Shown: positions 11,911-24,343, counted from the stretch's first letter. The stretch: DNA of 64,000 nucleotides from Camellia lanceoleosa (GCA_025200525.1 CM045768.1:47171239-47235238), one strand, 5' to 3'. Numbers and translations: made by a program. The notes: a model not told the origin generated them from the sequence alone.

Positions 11911-13454
11911 GCACTCAATGCACACCAGAATAGCATGAATTCAAAATTATATTTCGCGGTAAGGTCTTTTAAAGAGCCTTTTTAAGTTATTAGCATTGAC
12001 TTGGGAACAATCCTGTTAGTAAGATTGAATCTTTTCATACTGAAAGATTCCATGAAGTCCATATTTCCATCTCTGAAAATTTGATAAGCATGATGTCTAT
12101 GCCCTTAAGTCAATACTGAGGTGAAAACATGGCTTTTGTTTCTCTTTTTCTACTAGTGTTTAGGATCTGTTTTGCTTGGTTTCCCGGCGTTACTTTGTTT
12201 GGTGTGTAGGCTTATATATTTTGAAGGTTTACCAATATCCAATTTTGTTGTACGAACTGAACTTCTGGTTTTGTTTCATTCTATGAAAATGTTATGATGA
12301 GACATGTGGATGTGGGTTAATCAGTCATCTAATTCTTTAGTCAATGCTTTGAATCCATTATGTGAATTGCACGAGAAGAGATTGTCATTTTACTTTCGAT
12401 GATCCATTTGCATTTATCAAAAATTTGACTTGTGGTTTCATCGCACCCCTTTGCTACCACAATGTTCTTTGAAGTGCAACTCCATTGTATTTTTCGGGTG
12501 TTTTGAAATATAATTTAATAATTGTGAATATTTTGAGATTGAAAAATAAAAAATTTAGAACAGAGGTTACCATCGTGCAAAGAGGAACCAATTCTTCAAC
12601 CATCAACAAAAACTTCAAGTAAAATAAATGGTCACAATCTCTCATAAACGTAAACTAGTTACTCTCTTGTTAAATAGAATAAAGAAGAATATTGATTGAT
12701 TTGTTAAAGAGAAAAGTTTAAAACGATGCGTGAGGTCTTAAATTTTTCATTCAAATGCAAATGCAAATAGGAAAGTGATATTGTATATAAAAGTTAATAA
12801 CACCTTGTTGGTCCTGAATGATCATCAAAATATTTTGTGAATTTTTTTTACAAAACATATGGAGTTCTGAACAAATTCAAAGAATAAGAAAAGATTTTAT
12901 TTGAATTGTATTTCAATGACTTGCAATGTTGTTTTGTGCTAAGAACAAAATCTTTAGGTCACAACATCCATAAAAAGTCTCAAACATTGTATGAAATTTC
13001 GCTTTAAAAAAAAAAAATTTGTATGAAGTCATATATATTCAAGACTTTTCACATCATGACAATTCCTCTTTTTCATTTTCAAATTTCATTAATACTCCAT
13101 TTTCTGACCCTCTAAGAAGGCCTCCATAATTAGATCATGTGCCTAAATTAATTAGGAGTGTCAATTTCTTGAAATAGCTGGCATTCAGAAGATTTTATTT
13201 AACATGAATGTATACTTTACTCATTTGTTTGTTTTATAAACAGTGAGTTTGTTAATTTTATAATTTTCATTTGTTAGCACTAAGGAAGGCTAACGGTTTA
13301 TTTTAGCATATAAAAAATGAAGTCACATTAATAGTTTTTATAAAAAAATTTGATCGTATAGACAATTCAACAACACTTAAATAATAATTAATTAAAAATT
13401 TAAAACTAACACACATCAGTGTACATATATAGAGAGAGTGAAAATTTTCTTCAC
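11911..13454. other. FLX-like 3' UTR and AT-rich intergenic DNA
   Basis: This segment follows the FLX-like stop codon. The first few hundred bases are presumably 3' UTR. The remainder is AT-rich with short homopolymers and no reading frame that I recognise. Confidence 0.6.
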
Positions 13455-14100
13455 CCCCACTTGGTTTTGACTTTTCAAAAATAATTTTAAAATTTTTATT
13501 TTTAATGAATTTTTCTTAATATTTTGGTCACTTATTTTATTTTATTTTTAAAAGCCGCATCTAATCTAAATGTAAAATTTTCAGTAAATAAAAAAATATA
13601 TAAAAATTCAATATATTTTTATTTTTTATTTTTATTTTTTGTATTTATTGAATTTTTAAAATATTTCTTCACAAATATTTTGATATTTCACTAAATAAAA
13701 AAATACAAAAAATAGTACATTTTCATATTCTATTAATATTTATTGAATTTTCAAAAAAATTCATTAAATAAAAAAATACAAAAAATTTAGTAAATTTTCT
13801 TCTTTTTTTTTTATATTTATTGAATATTAAAATATTTTTTCACAAATAATTTAATATTTCACTAAATACAAAAATTCAGTACATTTTTATTTTTATTTTT
13901 ATTTTTATTTTTATTTTTATTTTTATTTTTGTATTTATTAAAATTTTAAAATGTTTCTTCACAAATATTTTGATTTTTAAATACATCTAGATTAGATGCT
14001 TTTAAAAATAAAATAAAATAATTGACCAAAATATTAAGAAAAAATTCATTAAAAATTTTAAAAAATATATACAAATTAAAAACTTCAAAACCAAACAGAA
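13455..14100. mobile_element. AT-rich foldback MITE
   Basis: The segment 13500-13566 is nearly perfectly repeated in inverted orientation at 13989-14056; both arms share the word ATTTTGGTCA (13521-13530, reverse complement at 14023-14032). Weaker inverted similarity continues outward to TTGGTTTTGA (13461) and TTCAAAACCAA (about 14084). The centre is made of ATTTTT-type tandem repeats and copies of TATTTATTGAATTTT. No coding capacity is seen; target duplications are not resolved. Confidence 0.65.
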
Positions 14101-15100
14101 TCGAGTCTCATATTTTACTTTCTCATCTTCATAGTGGGTTCAAATTACCTGATCAACATGAGATCCTAATTCCATAGAATGATTCTTTCGATATCATTTT
14201 CTCATTGCGTTACAAAGTTTTACATTACTTTTCCTGCAGATATCCTTTGCCAAAATAACATATATATATATATATATAAACACAGAAATCACTGTACTCA
14301 TCAATGGAAACTTGCATATAAAACAGTAAATGCACATTTTAAATTAGATATCTATACCTACATAACATACAAGTCTCATATATCTATGTACACATACTTA
14401 TCTATAGAGTGAATAACAAAGGAGAGCAAGGGACTACACCATGAAACCCCATAGATCATGCGCCTTCTCTTCAAGAGCATACTCCTACGCTTCATGGTCT
14501 TCATAACATATGTACACTTACGGCTAGGGTTTTTGGATTAGAGAGAAAACAGGTTGAAAAGAGAGTATTAACTTGAATATTTCCTTTTTAAAAGCCATAA
14601 ATCATGCCTTTTGAAAATCACAAATTAAGGAATAATTATTAGTTTTAAATAATTTACTAAATAGATTAGCCAATAGTTTTTTTTTAATCTTTTCTTCATA
14701 AATTTAAAAAAATCGACAATTCTAGTACCGAGGGTTTGGAGGCACCTAGAAAGCTCCTCATTAGAAAGACCCTTTTGCTTTATACACAGATAGATGCAAT
14801 TTAGATGGAGCAAACACTCACCTGAAAATTTCAACCTACCTTAGCAGCAATTTGGAGAATATCCACTTGTCTCTATAAAAACATTCACACAGTTCAAATC
14901 AATCCCAAACTTAAATATAAAACCCCCTCCATGTAGCAGAAGATTAAAAAGGAGAAAAGGGGCATTGCTCAGAGTAAGTGAACAACCTACCATTGAACAA
15001 CCTACCTCTTTGTCTCCTGTATGAGGACAACCCCGCGAACGGAATTTTAATTAAATCACTTCAAACACAATATTTAGTACAAAAATTGCTCCTCTGAACT
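14101..15100. other. Intergenic region upstream of the TAF15-like 3' end
   Basis: AT-rich sequence with a (TA)n tract at about 14260-14278. The part nearest 15100 should contain the 3' UTR of the minus-strand TAF15-like gene. No additional gene is supported. Confidence 0.55.
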
Positions 15101-18100
15101 TCAATATGGGCGAGCACGGTTTCCACCACGATTATTTCTATCTGGTCCTGATCCTCCACCATCTCTGTAATTGTCTCTCAAGGCCTGTCTCCACCACCCC
15201 ATATCCTCCACCTCTCCCGCCTCTACCACCACCCCTGTTGTTCAATCAATTAGTCAATAGAAAATAAATCCCCACGAAATGCATTGGGGAAATGCATTTA
15301 TATTTTAATGATCTTTCATTTTAGTAAGATAACACCCTTCCCCCCATAATTACAGCAATAACACTTCGGTCCTAGAATTACCTCAACCAGAAAAGCACAT
15401 CATGCCTCATCCACAGCAACGCATACTAAGAAACTTTAAAATGTGTATAGTTGCAGTAATACAAAGACAGACATACCATAATAAATTACCACCACACTTC
15501 TGATGACATGAACAGGACAAATACTCTCCATAATAAATTACCATCAAAACAAATACTCTCCATAACAAATTACCAACAAAACTTTGATAACAGTCAGAAA
15601 TTGAGCAAAGCTATCAGTAATAAACATGAATTACCCTTCACACCACCTTAGAATGAAATTTAAATACTACATCAGTGAGTAGTGTTCAGTATTGTACGGT
15701 ACCTACTTTGATTTTCTTTTTTCTATCAGTGCCTACCTTTAATATTACTGTTAAAAAGTCTCTATATTTGGATTCACAAGTAGCTAATTTGAGATGCCAA
15801 AACAATATCAGTAAAGATAAAAATAAATCTAGATGGCACATCATATTTGCAAAGCCTTGAAAGCTACCAAAAACAAAAGTTAGATAGAAATTGACAACAC
15901 TTGGAAGTAAAACTATTGAAATCCATTTTGTACATTCTCTTCAAGATATTATGACAAATGGGGAAAACTTAATGCAATAGACATTATAAAATGACAAGTC
16001 TAATTCTAAAATCCTTGAAAAAAAAGTCTCAAGCATACATATAAAGAAAGACTTTTAAAAAAAAAAAAAAAAGGCAAAGAAAATCTCAACTACTAGAGAA
16101 AGTATACATCTAATTTAAAATAAGATGGAAAACATACAACAGAAAATAAAGTATACATCTAATTTTAAAATAAGGTGGGGAACATACAACAATGATGTGC
16201 TTTTATTTACATAATCCACATCAGGCCTATGATTTATAGAAAAGCCCACTAGAATAAATAACAATGACAATTATATTTCAAAATAGGACTATCAAACAAA
16301 CAAAGAGAACCTAAAGCTTGAACAAGACTAGTAAAGTTGGAGTTGAGCGTAAGCTAGATAAACTAAATCAAGAAGGAAAATTTTATAGACCCTAGCCAAA
16401 TAGGTCACAACAAACAAGGTACAACAGTAAACATTTTTATCAAGTTTGAGTTGTGCTTAAGCTAGATAAGCTAAATCATCAAAGAAAATTTTTGTAGACA
16501 CTAGCCAAATAGATCACAAGTTCACAACAATTAAGGTACAACAGTGAAAATTGTTATCCCATTGGATAGAGGGGATGACTCCAACTAGAGACACAAGTTA
16601 CTAGAATGAAAGATCAAATAACATTTTGAAAATTATTAGATCAATAGCAATATTAGCAATCACCTGAAGGAACTAAAACATGACTGCAAATATCCCTTCC
16701 CTCCAGGAATTTATTAAAGTCAGATTTGAATTCAATATATATCTCAGAAGCAATAAAAAAAACTAAAATGTGATATGGATGGATGTAAGATGATTTACCA
16801 GCCACCAGATGCAGGAGGAGCCTTTGGAGCAGACTTCTCAGCCATCGCAACACTTATTTTGTAACCCCTCAAGTCATGACCTGATAAGGAGAATTTATGA
16901 CAGTATTTAACAAGAGACCAATAGTTCAACTTCAAGTTCAGAAATTTTATTTTGGAGCATACCATTATAAAAACCGCCAGCACAATGTGCTGCAGATGGA
17001 TCTTCATAAGACAAAACTGCATCTCCTTTGTTGTTTCCCTGCTCGTCTGTGTATATTTTGATATTCCAAGGCCATTGGTCCTTAAAGCCTCGCTTTTGCT
17101 TGATTTTCCCGACCTAAGTTTTAAAGGTAGCATTAGCATCCCATAAACATCACTGCCACATTCACTGAATGCATCAACTACGTTCTAGTCACTGCACGCA
17201 TCTTTAACTATTCTATCACCCAACAATAAATAAGTAAATAAAATAAATCTACTACAATGACCTTCATCTATGCCCAAGACTAGACAATTCAAAACATCAC
17301 AGTTTCACTTATTCTTCTTCTCTATGGGAATGGGGATGGCAATTTGAAACCGGCCCGACGGAGATCCCCGATCCCGACCCCGATTTAAGCGGTTTTTCTC
17401 CGAAAAATACCCCCTACGGAGAGAAGACGGTATCTGAAAATCAATCTCCGATCTGTTTCGGGCCGGGGACGGTAATCAGTGTTTAAGCCCTAGCCCGGCC
17501 CCATCTCCGGCCTCGGCCCCGGCCGCCCCGCCCCAACCCCGAATGTCCCCTAAGTAAAATTATTTTTTTACCCCTTATATATATATATATATATAAAAAA
17601 CCAAACCGTATATTCTATTTATAATAAACCAAATATGTGTTGCTCTCACACTCACTCTCTAGCTCTGATATATCTCTCTCTCTCTCATCTCAACTCTCTC
17701 TCTCTCGTTGTTCTCTAGCCCGACTTCTCTCGTCACCAACAAAGAATATCACCACCACCGCCGTCCCGACTCTCTCTCACCGACGGCGACATCACCACTA
17801 CCGCTGGCCCCGACCCCTCCTCTCTCACCGACAAAGAATATTACCACCATCAACCTACCGCCACACCACCACTCTCAATCTCGCGCCTAGTCACTAGCGC
17901 CGCCGATCTATGCCAGACGATGGATCTGCCTCGTTAGATCTGCCTCTATGTGTGTATGTGTGTGTGTGTGATCTCGATCCGTGTGTGTGCGTGATCCGAT
18001 CTCGATTAATTTTTTTTTTAATTTAAATCAGAATTTAGATCAGAATTTTTTTTTTAATTTTAAATCTGTAAATTTAAATTTAGGTCTGATTTGTTGTTCT

Positions 18101-19930
18101 TGTATTGAAGCTCGGGGAGTTTTCGGGGTCGGGGAAACCCGATCCCCGTTAGGGGACGAGGACGGGGGGGTGATGGGTTCCCCTGCCGGGGATCGGGGGC
18201 GGGGGCGGGGGCGGGGGCAGAGATTTTTCAGCCTTCGGGGATCGGGGACGGGAGGTAGTCCTGCCCGCCCGCCCGCCCATTGCCATTCCTATATGGGAAC
18301 CAACTCACCACTAATGCCTCCCAAATATCAAAATGTTACCAAGAAATGTGGAAGAGGATCTGTAGAAAAATACTCTACAAACAAAACAATGGTACTTGAC
18401 ATGCGGAGAAGAAGATACATGAATTTTACAAACAAAAATATCAGGAAATTCACACTGGAAGATCCTTAGAAACTGATGGGTGGTCTCTGAATCGCATGAA
18501 ATATCATGAGTTATAGCAACATAAAATCAGAATGCAATCAAATCAAAAGGTCAAAAAAAGGAAATTTGAAAATTACTTGTCCAATGCCTCCAAAAAGGTC
18601 TCTCAATTCATCAACAGTCACATCTGTAGGCAAATTTGAGATGTAAATTCTTGAGTTGTCACAGGAATCCCCACAATTATCATCGCATTGCTTCACCGTC
18701 ACAGGAGCCTCAACAGGAGAACCACCTCCAGGGTTTCGTGGAGCACCACCATACCCACCATCATATCCACCAGATCGACCACCACGCCCGCCATTACGTG
18801 CATCACCTATAGCATCACCTCCATAACCAACAGGGGCACCATATGATGGGGGATATGAATTAGGCCCACCAGTATAGCTTGTAGGTGGAGGAACTGCATC
18901 TGTTCCATAATTAGGGTTCCCTCCGTAAGTGTTCGGAGGTGGTGGGTAACTGCCACCAGACGCACCATAAGATGGGGGTGCAACCTGAGAAATTTGGCCA
19001 TACCCACCCTCATCTCTTCCTTGATTACCACCATATGAACCACCTCTACTGCCTCCACCACTTCCACCATCATAATTATCAACTCTACCACCTCGGTCAC
19101 CACCATGTCCTCTATAACTGCCGCCACCACGATCTCCAGAACCGGCAGGAGAGGATGTCCCACATTTGTTGCACTCAACTCTTCTTGCAAAGTTCAAATT
19201 CCCACAGCTACAACAACATATACCAACTTCAATAACATAGAACCATGAAAGTAACAACCAAAAAAAAGCACCTACTTTTTTTGTTTGTTTGTTTGTTTGT
19301 TTGCGCAAGATGGAGAACACTTTCCCAGACAGGTAATGGGTCTTTTTTAAAGGAATTGAAGGTGCAACAATCAGGTAATGGATCCTTTTGAAAGGAATCA
19401 AAGGTACAATCCCTTTCTAATGGATTTTCCCTTAACAATATATTTATTTCTGAGAACCATCTCCAACACTGATATCAACTGAACAAAGTAACAAAGCCAC
19501 AAAAAAAAAAAAAAAAAAAAAAAGAAATTTCACAGGAATTCTAGATCCAGAAGAGAAATAAAATACCTTGGATTAGGGCAACGCCAATCGCCATCCCGGC
19601 CACTCCCCCTATCACCACCACCTCTACCGCCACGATCTCCTCCTTGATATCCGCCGCCACCACCGCCTGCAAACAAAAACGAAAAAGAGTAAACTTACAC
19701 AGATATAAAATTAAGAAAACCCCAAACCTATGAATCTGAAAAAATGAGATAGAAACAAAATAAGCACCTCGATTCCCATATCCACCACCACCTCCTCCTC
19801 TGCCACCGGCACCACCTCGGCCACCGCCTCCACCGTAACCACCACCATAGCCGCCGCCGCCTCCATAGCTACTGTTATATCCTCCGCCGCCACCATATCC
19901 GTCGCCCTCGTGACCGTACGTACCAGACAT
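15101..19930 (-). CDS. TAF15B: TAF15/TAF15b-type protein (TFIID subunit 15-like; RanBP2 zinc finger plus RRM)
   Basis: Six minus-strand exons: 19930-19768, 19666-19567, 19207-18577, 17113-16963, 16880-16799 and 15234-15101, with consistent phases. The N-terminus is Gly/Tyr-rich. A RanBP2-type zinc finger (C84-x4-C89-x10-C100-x2-C103, starting DWRCPNP) spans the exon 2/3 junction. A long Gly/Pro/Tyr-rich stretch leads to an RRM from about residue 275: RNP2 is IYISNL and RNP1 lies in NNKGDAVLSYED. The order matches plant TAF15/TAF15b, FET-like RNA-binding proteins tied to TFIID; Arabidopsis TAF15b acts in the autonomous flowering pathway and immunity. The last exon is frame-disrupted: the Gly-rich frame entering at 15234 runs into a stop, while the family ending DRNNRGGNRARPY is in another frame, implying one extra or two missing bases in the G-rich stretch near 15185-15205. 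Confidence 0.88.
17329..18289. mobile_element. GC-rich-ended hAT-like non-autonomous transposon in TAF15-like intron 3
   Basis: The 961-bp insert is flanked by near-identical 8-bp sequences TCTATGGG (17321-17328) and TATATGGG (18290-18297), the target-duplication length of hAT elements. Its ends are imperfect inverted repeats around AATGGGGATGGCAAT and ATTGCCATTCC. Sub-terminal regions are runs of CCCCGACC/GGGGACGG-type sequence, with a (TA)n tract (about 17577-17594) and CT-rich and TG-rich runs in the middle. No transposase frame is visible; the short open frames inside are low-complexity. Confidence 0.65.
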
Positions 19931-20356
19931 GTTGCAGGGGATTATCTAGGGTTTCTTTTTTCTTTTCTTCTTCTTCGTGAGAGAGAGAAAGTGAGCTAGA
20001 TCGAGCGGCAGTGAAGATGCGTAAGTTATTTACCGACTCGAGCTCGCTCTTTCTTCACTATCCTGAACCGAAAAAGTTAAAGATAATTAAAGACTTTTAA
20101 AACACAGTAAATAATTTAAGTGTTATTAAAAAAACCACTTTTATTGACACTTTTTTAATTTTACACTAAACTACTCACTCCACTGTCTATATAATTAAGA
20201 TCATATTTAGCAATGGGTTGAAATAGTAAAAAAAAATTAAAAATATAATAATTTATTCTTTATATTTTTTATGTATTTTTATTAAAAATTAAAATATTAT
20301 TAAAAAAATTAATTCTCAAACAAACCCTTGGTAGGAAAATCATTAAAGACAAATTT
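19931..20356. promoter_or_regulatory. TAF15-like upstream region
   Basis: On the minus strand, immediately 5' of the ATG at 19930, are a pyrimidine-rich leader and GAAACCCTAG (telo-box-like) at about 19947-19956, a motif common near plant translation and RNA-binding genes. A CTCTCTCTC tract lies at 19979-19990. No TATA box is assigned. The rest is AT-rich. Confidence 0.4.
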
Positions 20357-20592
20357 GGCTTCGTTTGGAAAACAAAAGTTGAGATTTTTTTTTGACTATT
20401 TTAATCACAAAAAATAAAATAGGCTTTTAACTTAATAAGATAAAATATTACAGTCAATCCATAATCATTACCTTCTTTCCTTCATAAAAAAGTCAAAAAA
20501 GCTAAAACCCTTTTCAAACCAAATTTTTAGTCCTGTGCTAAAATAACTAAAAACTAAAAGTCAAAAAGTTAACCCACTTCCCAAACGAATCC
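20357..20592. mobile_element. MITE with GG(A/C)TTCGTTTGG termini, copy 1
   Basis: GGCTTCGTTTGG at 20357-20368 faces CCAAACGAATCC at 20581-20592, an 11/12 inverted match. The interior carries AAAAAGTCAAAAAAGCTAAAA and TAAAATAACTAAAAA words that recur in the second copy at 51.7-52.5 kb. No coding capacity. Flanking TTT on each side may be a 3-bp target duplication. Confidence 0.6.
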
Positions 20593-20792
20593 TTTGTTTG
20601 TTCATATTTGATTAGATAAAATTAGTATTTTTAGGATGAGTTGGGCTTATTTTTGAAGTTAGTCATCTGAATTTGAAAGGGCATTTGGGTTTGGTAAACC
20701 TATTTTGGAATTGATTTCAATGATCCAAACTGTTCATTATTTAGAATTCATTGGGTAAAATATTCATGTAAAAAATAAGATAATTGAATATT

Positions 20793-21535
20793 TGTATGAG
20801 CACGAAATAATGTTCTCGTATAATCATGTTGATCAAGTCTGCGCTCCTCCAAACGTCATCGCTTTACTCCTTGAAAACACAAATGTGAGCTAGTCAGCCG
20901 GTGTGTGCCAGATATCTCTCCAATGCCTAAGTCAGCAAAATAGACAAATAGACAAAAGCTCTATGTATTCGGGAATTAAAGTTGTGTTACCTCTACATAA
21001 GTTAAGTTATGAGCTTTTATAGTTTTTGCCTGGCACAATCCTAGTAGGACTCTTATTCCTCAATGTAGAGTCCTCCTAAGAATCACACTCCTGAAAGATA
21101 ATGCTTATCTTTCAACACCCCCCACTACTTAAACCAAGTGAGATGGTTTTACCACGGTTGGATAACAGTATGACCGAGCTAACACTAGCCTTTTATCATA
21201 CTGAATCCAATGCCTTCATTTGCAACACATAGCTCGTCTCTTGTTCACTTGTACCTTGGTTTTGTCTGTATAGACTGAGCTAACTGCAACAAGCTTTGAC
21301 CGAGCTAACAAGGACAAGGTCCACCTTAAGAAACCCAAACACCTCGGCTCCGAATATTATGACCGAGCTGGTTATCACCACTCCAACCATGCGATCAGAA
21401 CTATATTTGGACCAAGCTAACAAAGAAAGTCCTTTTCACTAAGCCCTTTTCATCGCGCCCATAAAATGTTCTATTATTACACCTTGGCCTAGCTCGGCCC
21501 TAATGCACATAAAAACTCTCTTTCAATTGCCCCTT
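20793..21535 (-). repeat. 3' LTR of the Tat-like element
   Basis: This 743-bp repeat begins TGTATGAGCACGAAATAATG and ends CTCTCTTTCA on the plus strand. It carries repeats of the word GACCGAGCTAAC and variants (21172, 21273, 21298, 21361, 21410), shared in position with the other LTR. Confidence 0.9.
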
Positions 21536-22520
21536 AATTCTATCTGCGTAGCATGATTGGGATTACCTATTACCAGCTGAACCAAAACTTTAGACTTTTA
21601 ACCGAGCTAAAGTGCCACCGAGCTATCGATTTGTCCGGTCAAAAAACATCTCTTCAGTCGCGCTGTACATCTGAATCGCTTGTTATTCCCATAGACACGT
21701 GGCTGGTCCCTATTGGTAGAGTACAGCTGTCAACGCTATCTTCGCACCTCGCGAATTTTGAACAGTCCCGCCCGAATCAAGGTTTTATACAAAAACCCTA
21801 TTTTTTCAAATCAAAACATTTCTATTCATCTTCTCTCTCTCCCTCTAAGCCTCTATTTTCCCAAACACAGTACCTGCGAAGCTCTTCCTTGTGGTCTCGA
21901 TCTTTATCCTCTCGTTTTCAAACTATAAGTAACTCAATCCCATTTCCTTTTTGTTTGTATAGTTTCTGCAGTATGTAGCATAATATTCGTATGTTTCTCA
22001 AAACACACTATTTCATCTTCCATTTTTCTGGGAAATAACCACCAAAAACCATGTAATAGAACCACTGGAGTCACGAACAATTTGAAAAAACGACACTTTT
22101 GATCCAAAATAATACTTCAACCGAACTAGGAGCTTGTTTGTTTTAGGTATGAACCTAGCCAAACTAGATAACTCCTCTAATAACCAAACTAAAACTTCAT
22201 GCCACACCTTAAGTTTCAGCCGGACGAAGATCCTTTCGCTTCATTTAGCCGAGCTAAAGTCTTCAAGACCTAATCAACTAAGAACAGATAGTATTCCACG
22301 TAGCCGAGCTAGGATTATACTTATTTTGCCTTTGTACTTAGCACGGTCCAACGATCTGTGCTTAACACTTTTCTTTTTCACTTTGCAGACTGACTTAGGT
22401 TATCCAGGCACTCCTTTGAATACTCAACTGAGATACTCAACACCATCTCAACACCGAGCCAATTTATACATAATTTAAGTCCACATAGGCAAATATAGAT
22501 TCCTAGTAAACTCACCAGGG

Positions 22521-24343
22521 GTTATTACCGAATTTCGCAAGGACTACAACATCCCCGATGACGTCCACCTTTCACTAGCCGAGCTAGATACAACTCCATG
22601 GAAAAAATAGGGCTTCGTTCCCTTTATTGTCCTTTCCATTGTAGAAGTCGGACTTCGATTCCCTATTCAACCCCTCATTTGTGAATTTTTAAGGCAGACT
22701 ATAATATACGTAACGCAACTCAGAACCAATTCTTACAGAATAATAAATGGCATTGTTGAGCTAAATCGCCGGCTTGGCCTCAACCTCAGTTTAGCCGAGC
22801 TATTTCACCAATACTCTCTAGGTCAGAACGAAGACGGCTGGGTATACTATTTAAAAATAAGACGTCGCCGAGAGAAAATAATAAAAAATACTCCAGATAA
22901 AGACATAAACGACCACGATATTTCCTGAGTTTCTGGTAACTTCGAGGACCAAGAAACCCAAATACCAGGAGACCGAATTAATTGGAATAAAGAAGTAGCC
23001 AGTATACATACCTCGCCGCTTTTGTGCGTTTTTACTCGCTTATAAATTTTGCACCGTTAATCAAGGTTTTTTTCTTTATACAGATTTGAACCAACTAAAG
23101 TTGCAGTACAATTACCCAAATCTAGACGATCAAGGCCACATCATCAAGTATCGCTAACGAGGTTAATGAGCTACTCAATTTCGAACCGACATACAGATAT
23201 AGCAGTAGAAGGAAGACCAGGGTAACAAATTTCCTCCTGGAACCTTTCCCAGAACCTGATCCATCATTACCCCAAATTAATCTCATCCCACTAACTGAAG
23301 AACAAGAGATGGCCAAGAAAAGGGCAGTCAGAGCACTCATCACTGAAATAAACGCACCAGTCGTTGGGGACCAAACCGCGGTACAACAAGCTGGCCAAAC
23401 ACAAGAGACTGTGGTGGCCCTTCCAATGCCTCAAGCCTCGCTATCTCGGCCAAGCAAGCTGCTCAGTGTTTCCATAACCGATCAAGGCTTTGTTGATGAA
23501 GAAGACACCATACTTCTCCACAACACTCCACCGAGCCCAGAACCCGATCGTTCTGACCGGGCTAGCCCTTCTGAATGGGCCCCAAAGCTATCATACAAAA
23601 ATTGAGCCATAAGAAGCACAGACTCAGTGGTGGAAAACAAAGACCACACCCTTGCTTTTAACCTAGCTAGGAGCGTGTGTTTGCCTTCTGGCATGGAACA
23701 TCATGACCATTTGACCGAGCTAAAGACCATCCGGTCGGCGACGAAGTCAATGGTTCTGGTAAGTGCTCCTTCTAATTGTCTTTCATTTTATACCGTCTGT
23801 TTGCTCAGTTTTTACTCATAATTGCAATCTCTCCTTTCACAAGCCATGTAGAAGAACCACGTTGCTCACAAACGCGTGTTAAAGCTGCCCAAGACAACAC
23901 AGCAGGTCGTGGCCGAGGCCAATGCTAAGACGGCCGAACTAGAAGAGACCCAACGAAAAACCACCGAGCTTCAGCCCGAAATCGACCGTCTTACCGGACT
24001 AGTCAACTCGGCGGAAGCAGACAAGCAAAAGGCTTAGGCCGAACGGAAGAACAAATACCTGCATGAGCTAGTCAAGCTCGAGAAAAAGAAAGATGCAGAG
24101 ATCACCGAGCTAAAGAAGAAAGCGGACGAGGCTGAGGACCGGGGTTACAAGGAAGGTGAAGCCACCTATATCCTGCAGTGTAAAGCTATTAAGGATATAT
24201 TTTTCAAATATGGGTGGAAAGCAGCTGTGATGCAGCTCGGTTGTGGCCAGGAGACCGAGGTTTTTCAGAGCCCTCCTCCCCACTTTATTCCAAGCTACAT
24301 AGTGGAGTATGCCAACGCTATTCAACAAAAATTTCTTCAATAA
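22521..24343 (+). pseudogene. Antisense extra ORF of the Tat-like element (PF04195-like, coiled-coil C-terminus), broken
   Basis: It is read on the plus strand, opposite to gag-pol, between integrase and 3' LTR. The N-terminal part includes FRKDYNIPDDVHLSLAEL, VGLRFPIQPLICEFLRQ and IVELNRRLGLNLSLAELF, resembling the putative plant gypsy-type transposon domain (Pfam PF04195, from memory). A charged Pro-rich middle follows (LTEEQEMAKKRAVRALITEI), then a coiled coil (DRLTGLVNSAEADKQKA, LVKLEKKKDAEITELKKKAD) and an end near YIVEYANAIQQKFLQ. A 93-bp intron is likely at 23759-23851: CTG/gtaagtgc at the donor and catgtag/AAGAAC at the acceptor keep the frame. Breaks include stops near 22606, 23602 and 24034 and a frameshift near 22930. 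The function of this protein class is not established. Confidence 0.7.

Noticed and set aside
17637..18469. Ser/Thr/Pro- and Gly-rich open frames within TAF15-like intron 3
   Set aside because: They come from CT-rich and G-rich low-complexity sequence of the inserted transposon and lack any domain.
18807..19235. Several open frames on both strands rich in Val/Met or His
   Set aside because: They are frame and strand shadows of the Gly-rich TAF15-like exon 3, which carries the zinc finger and RRM in one consistent frame.
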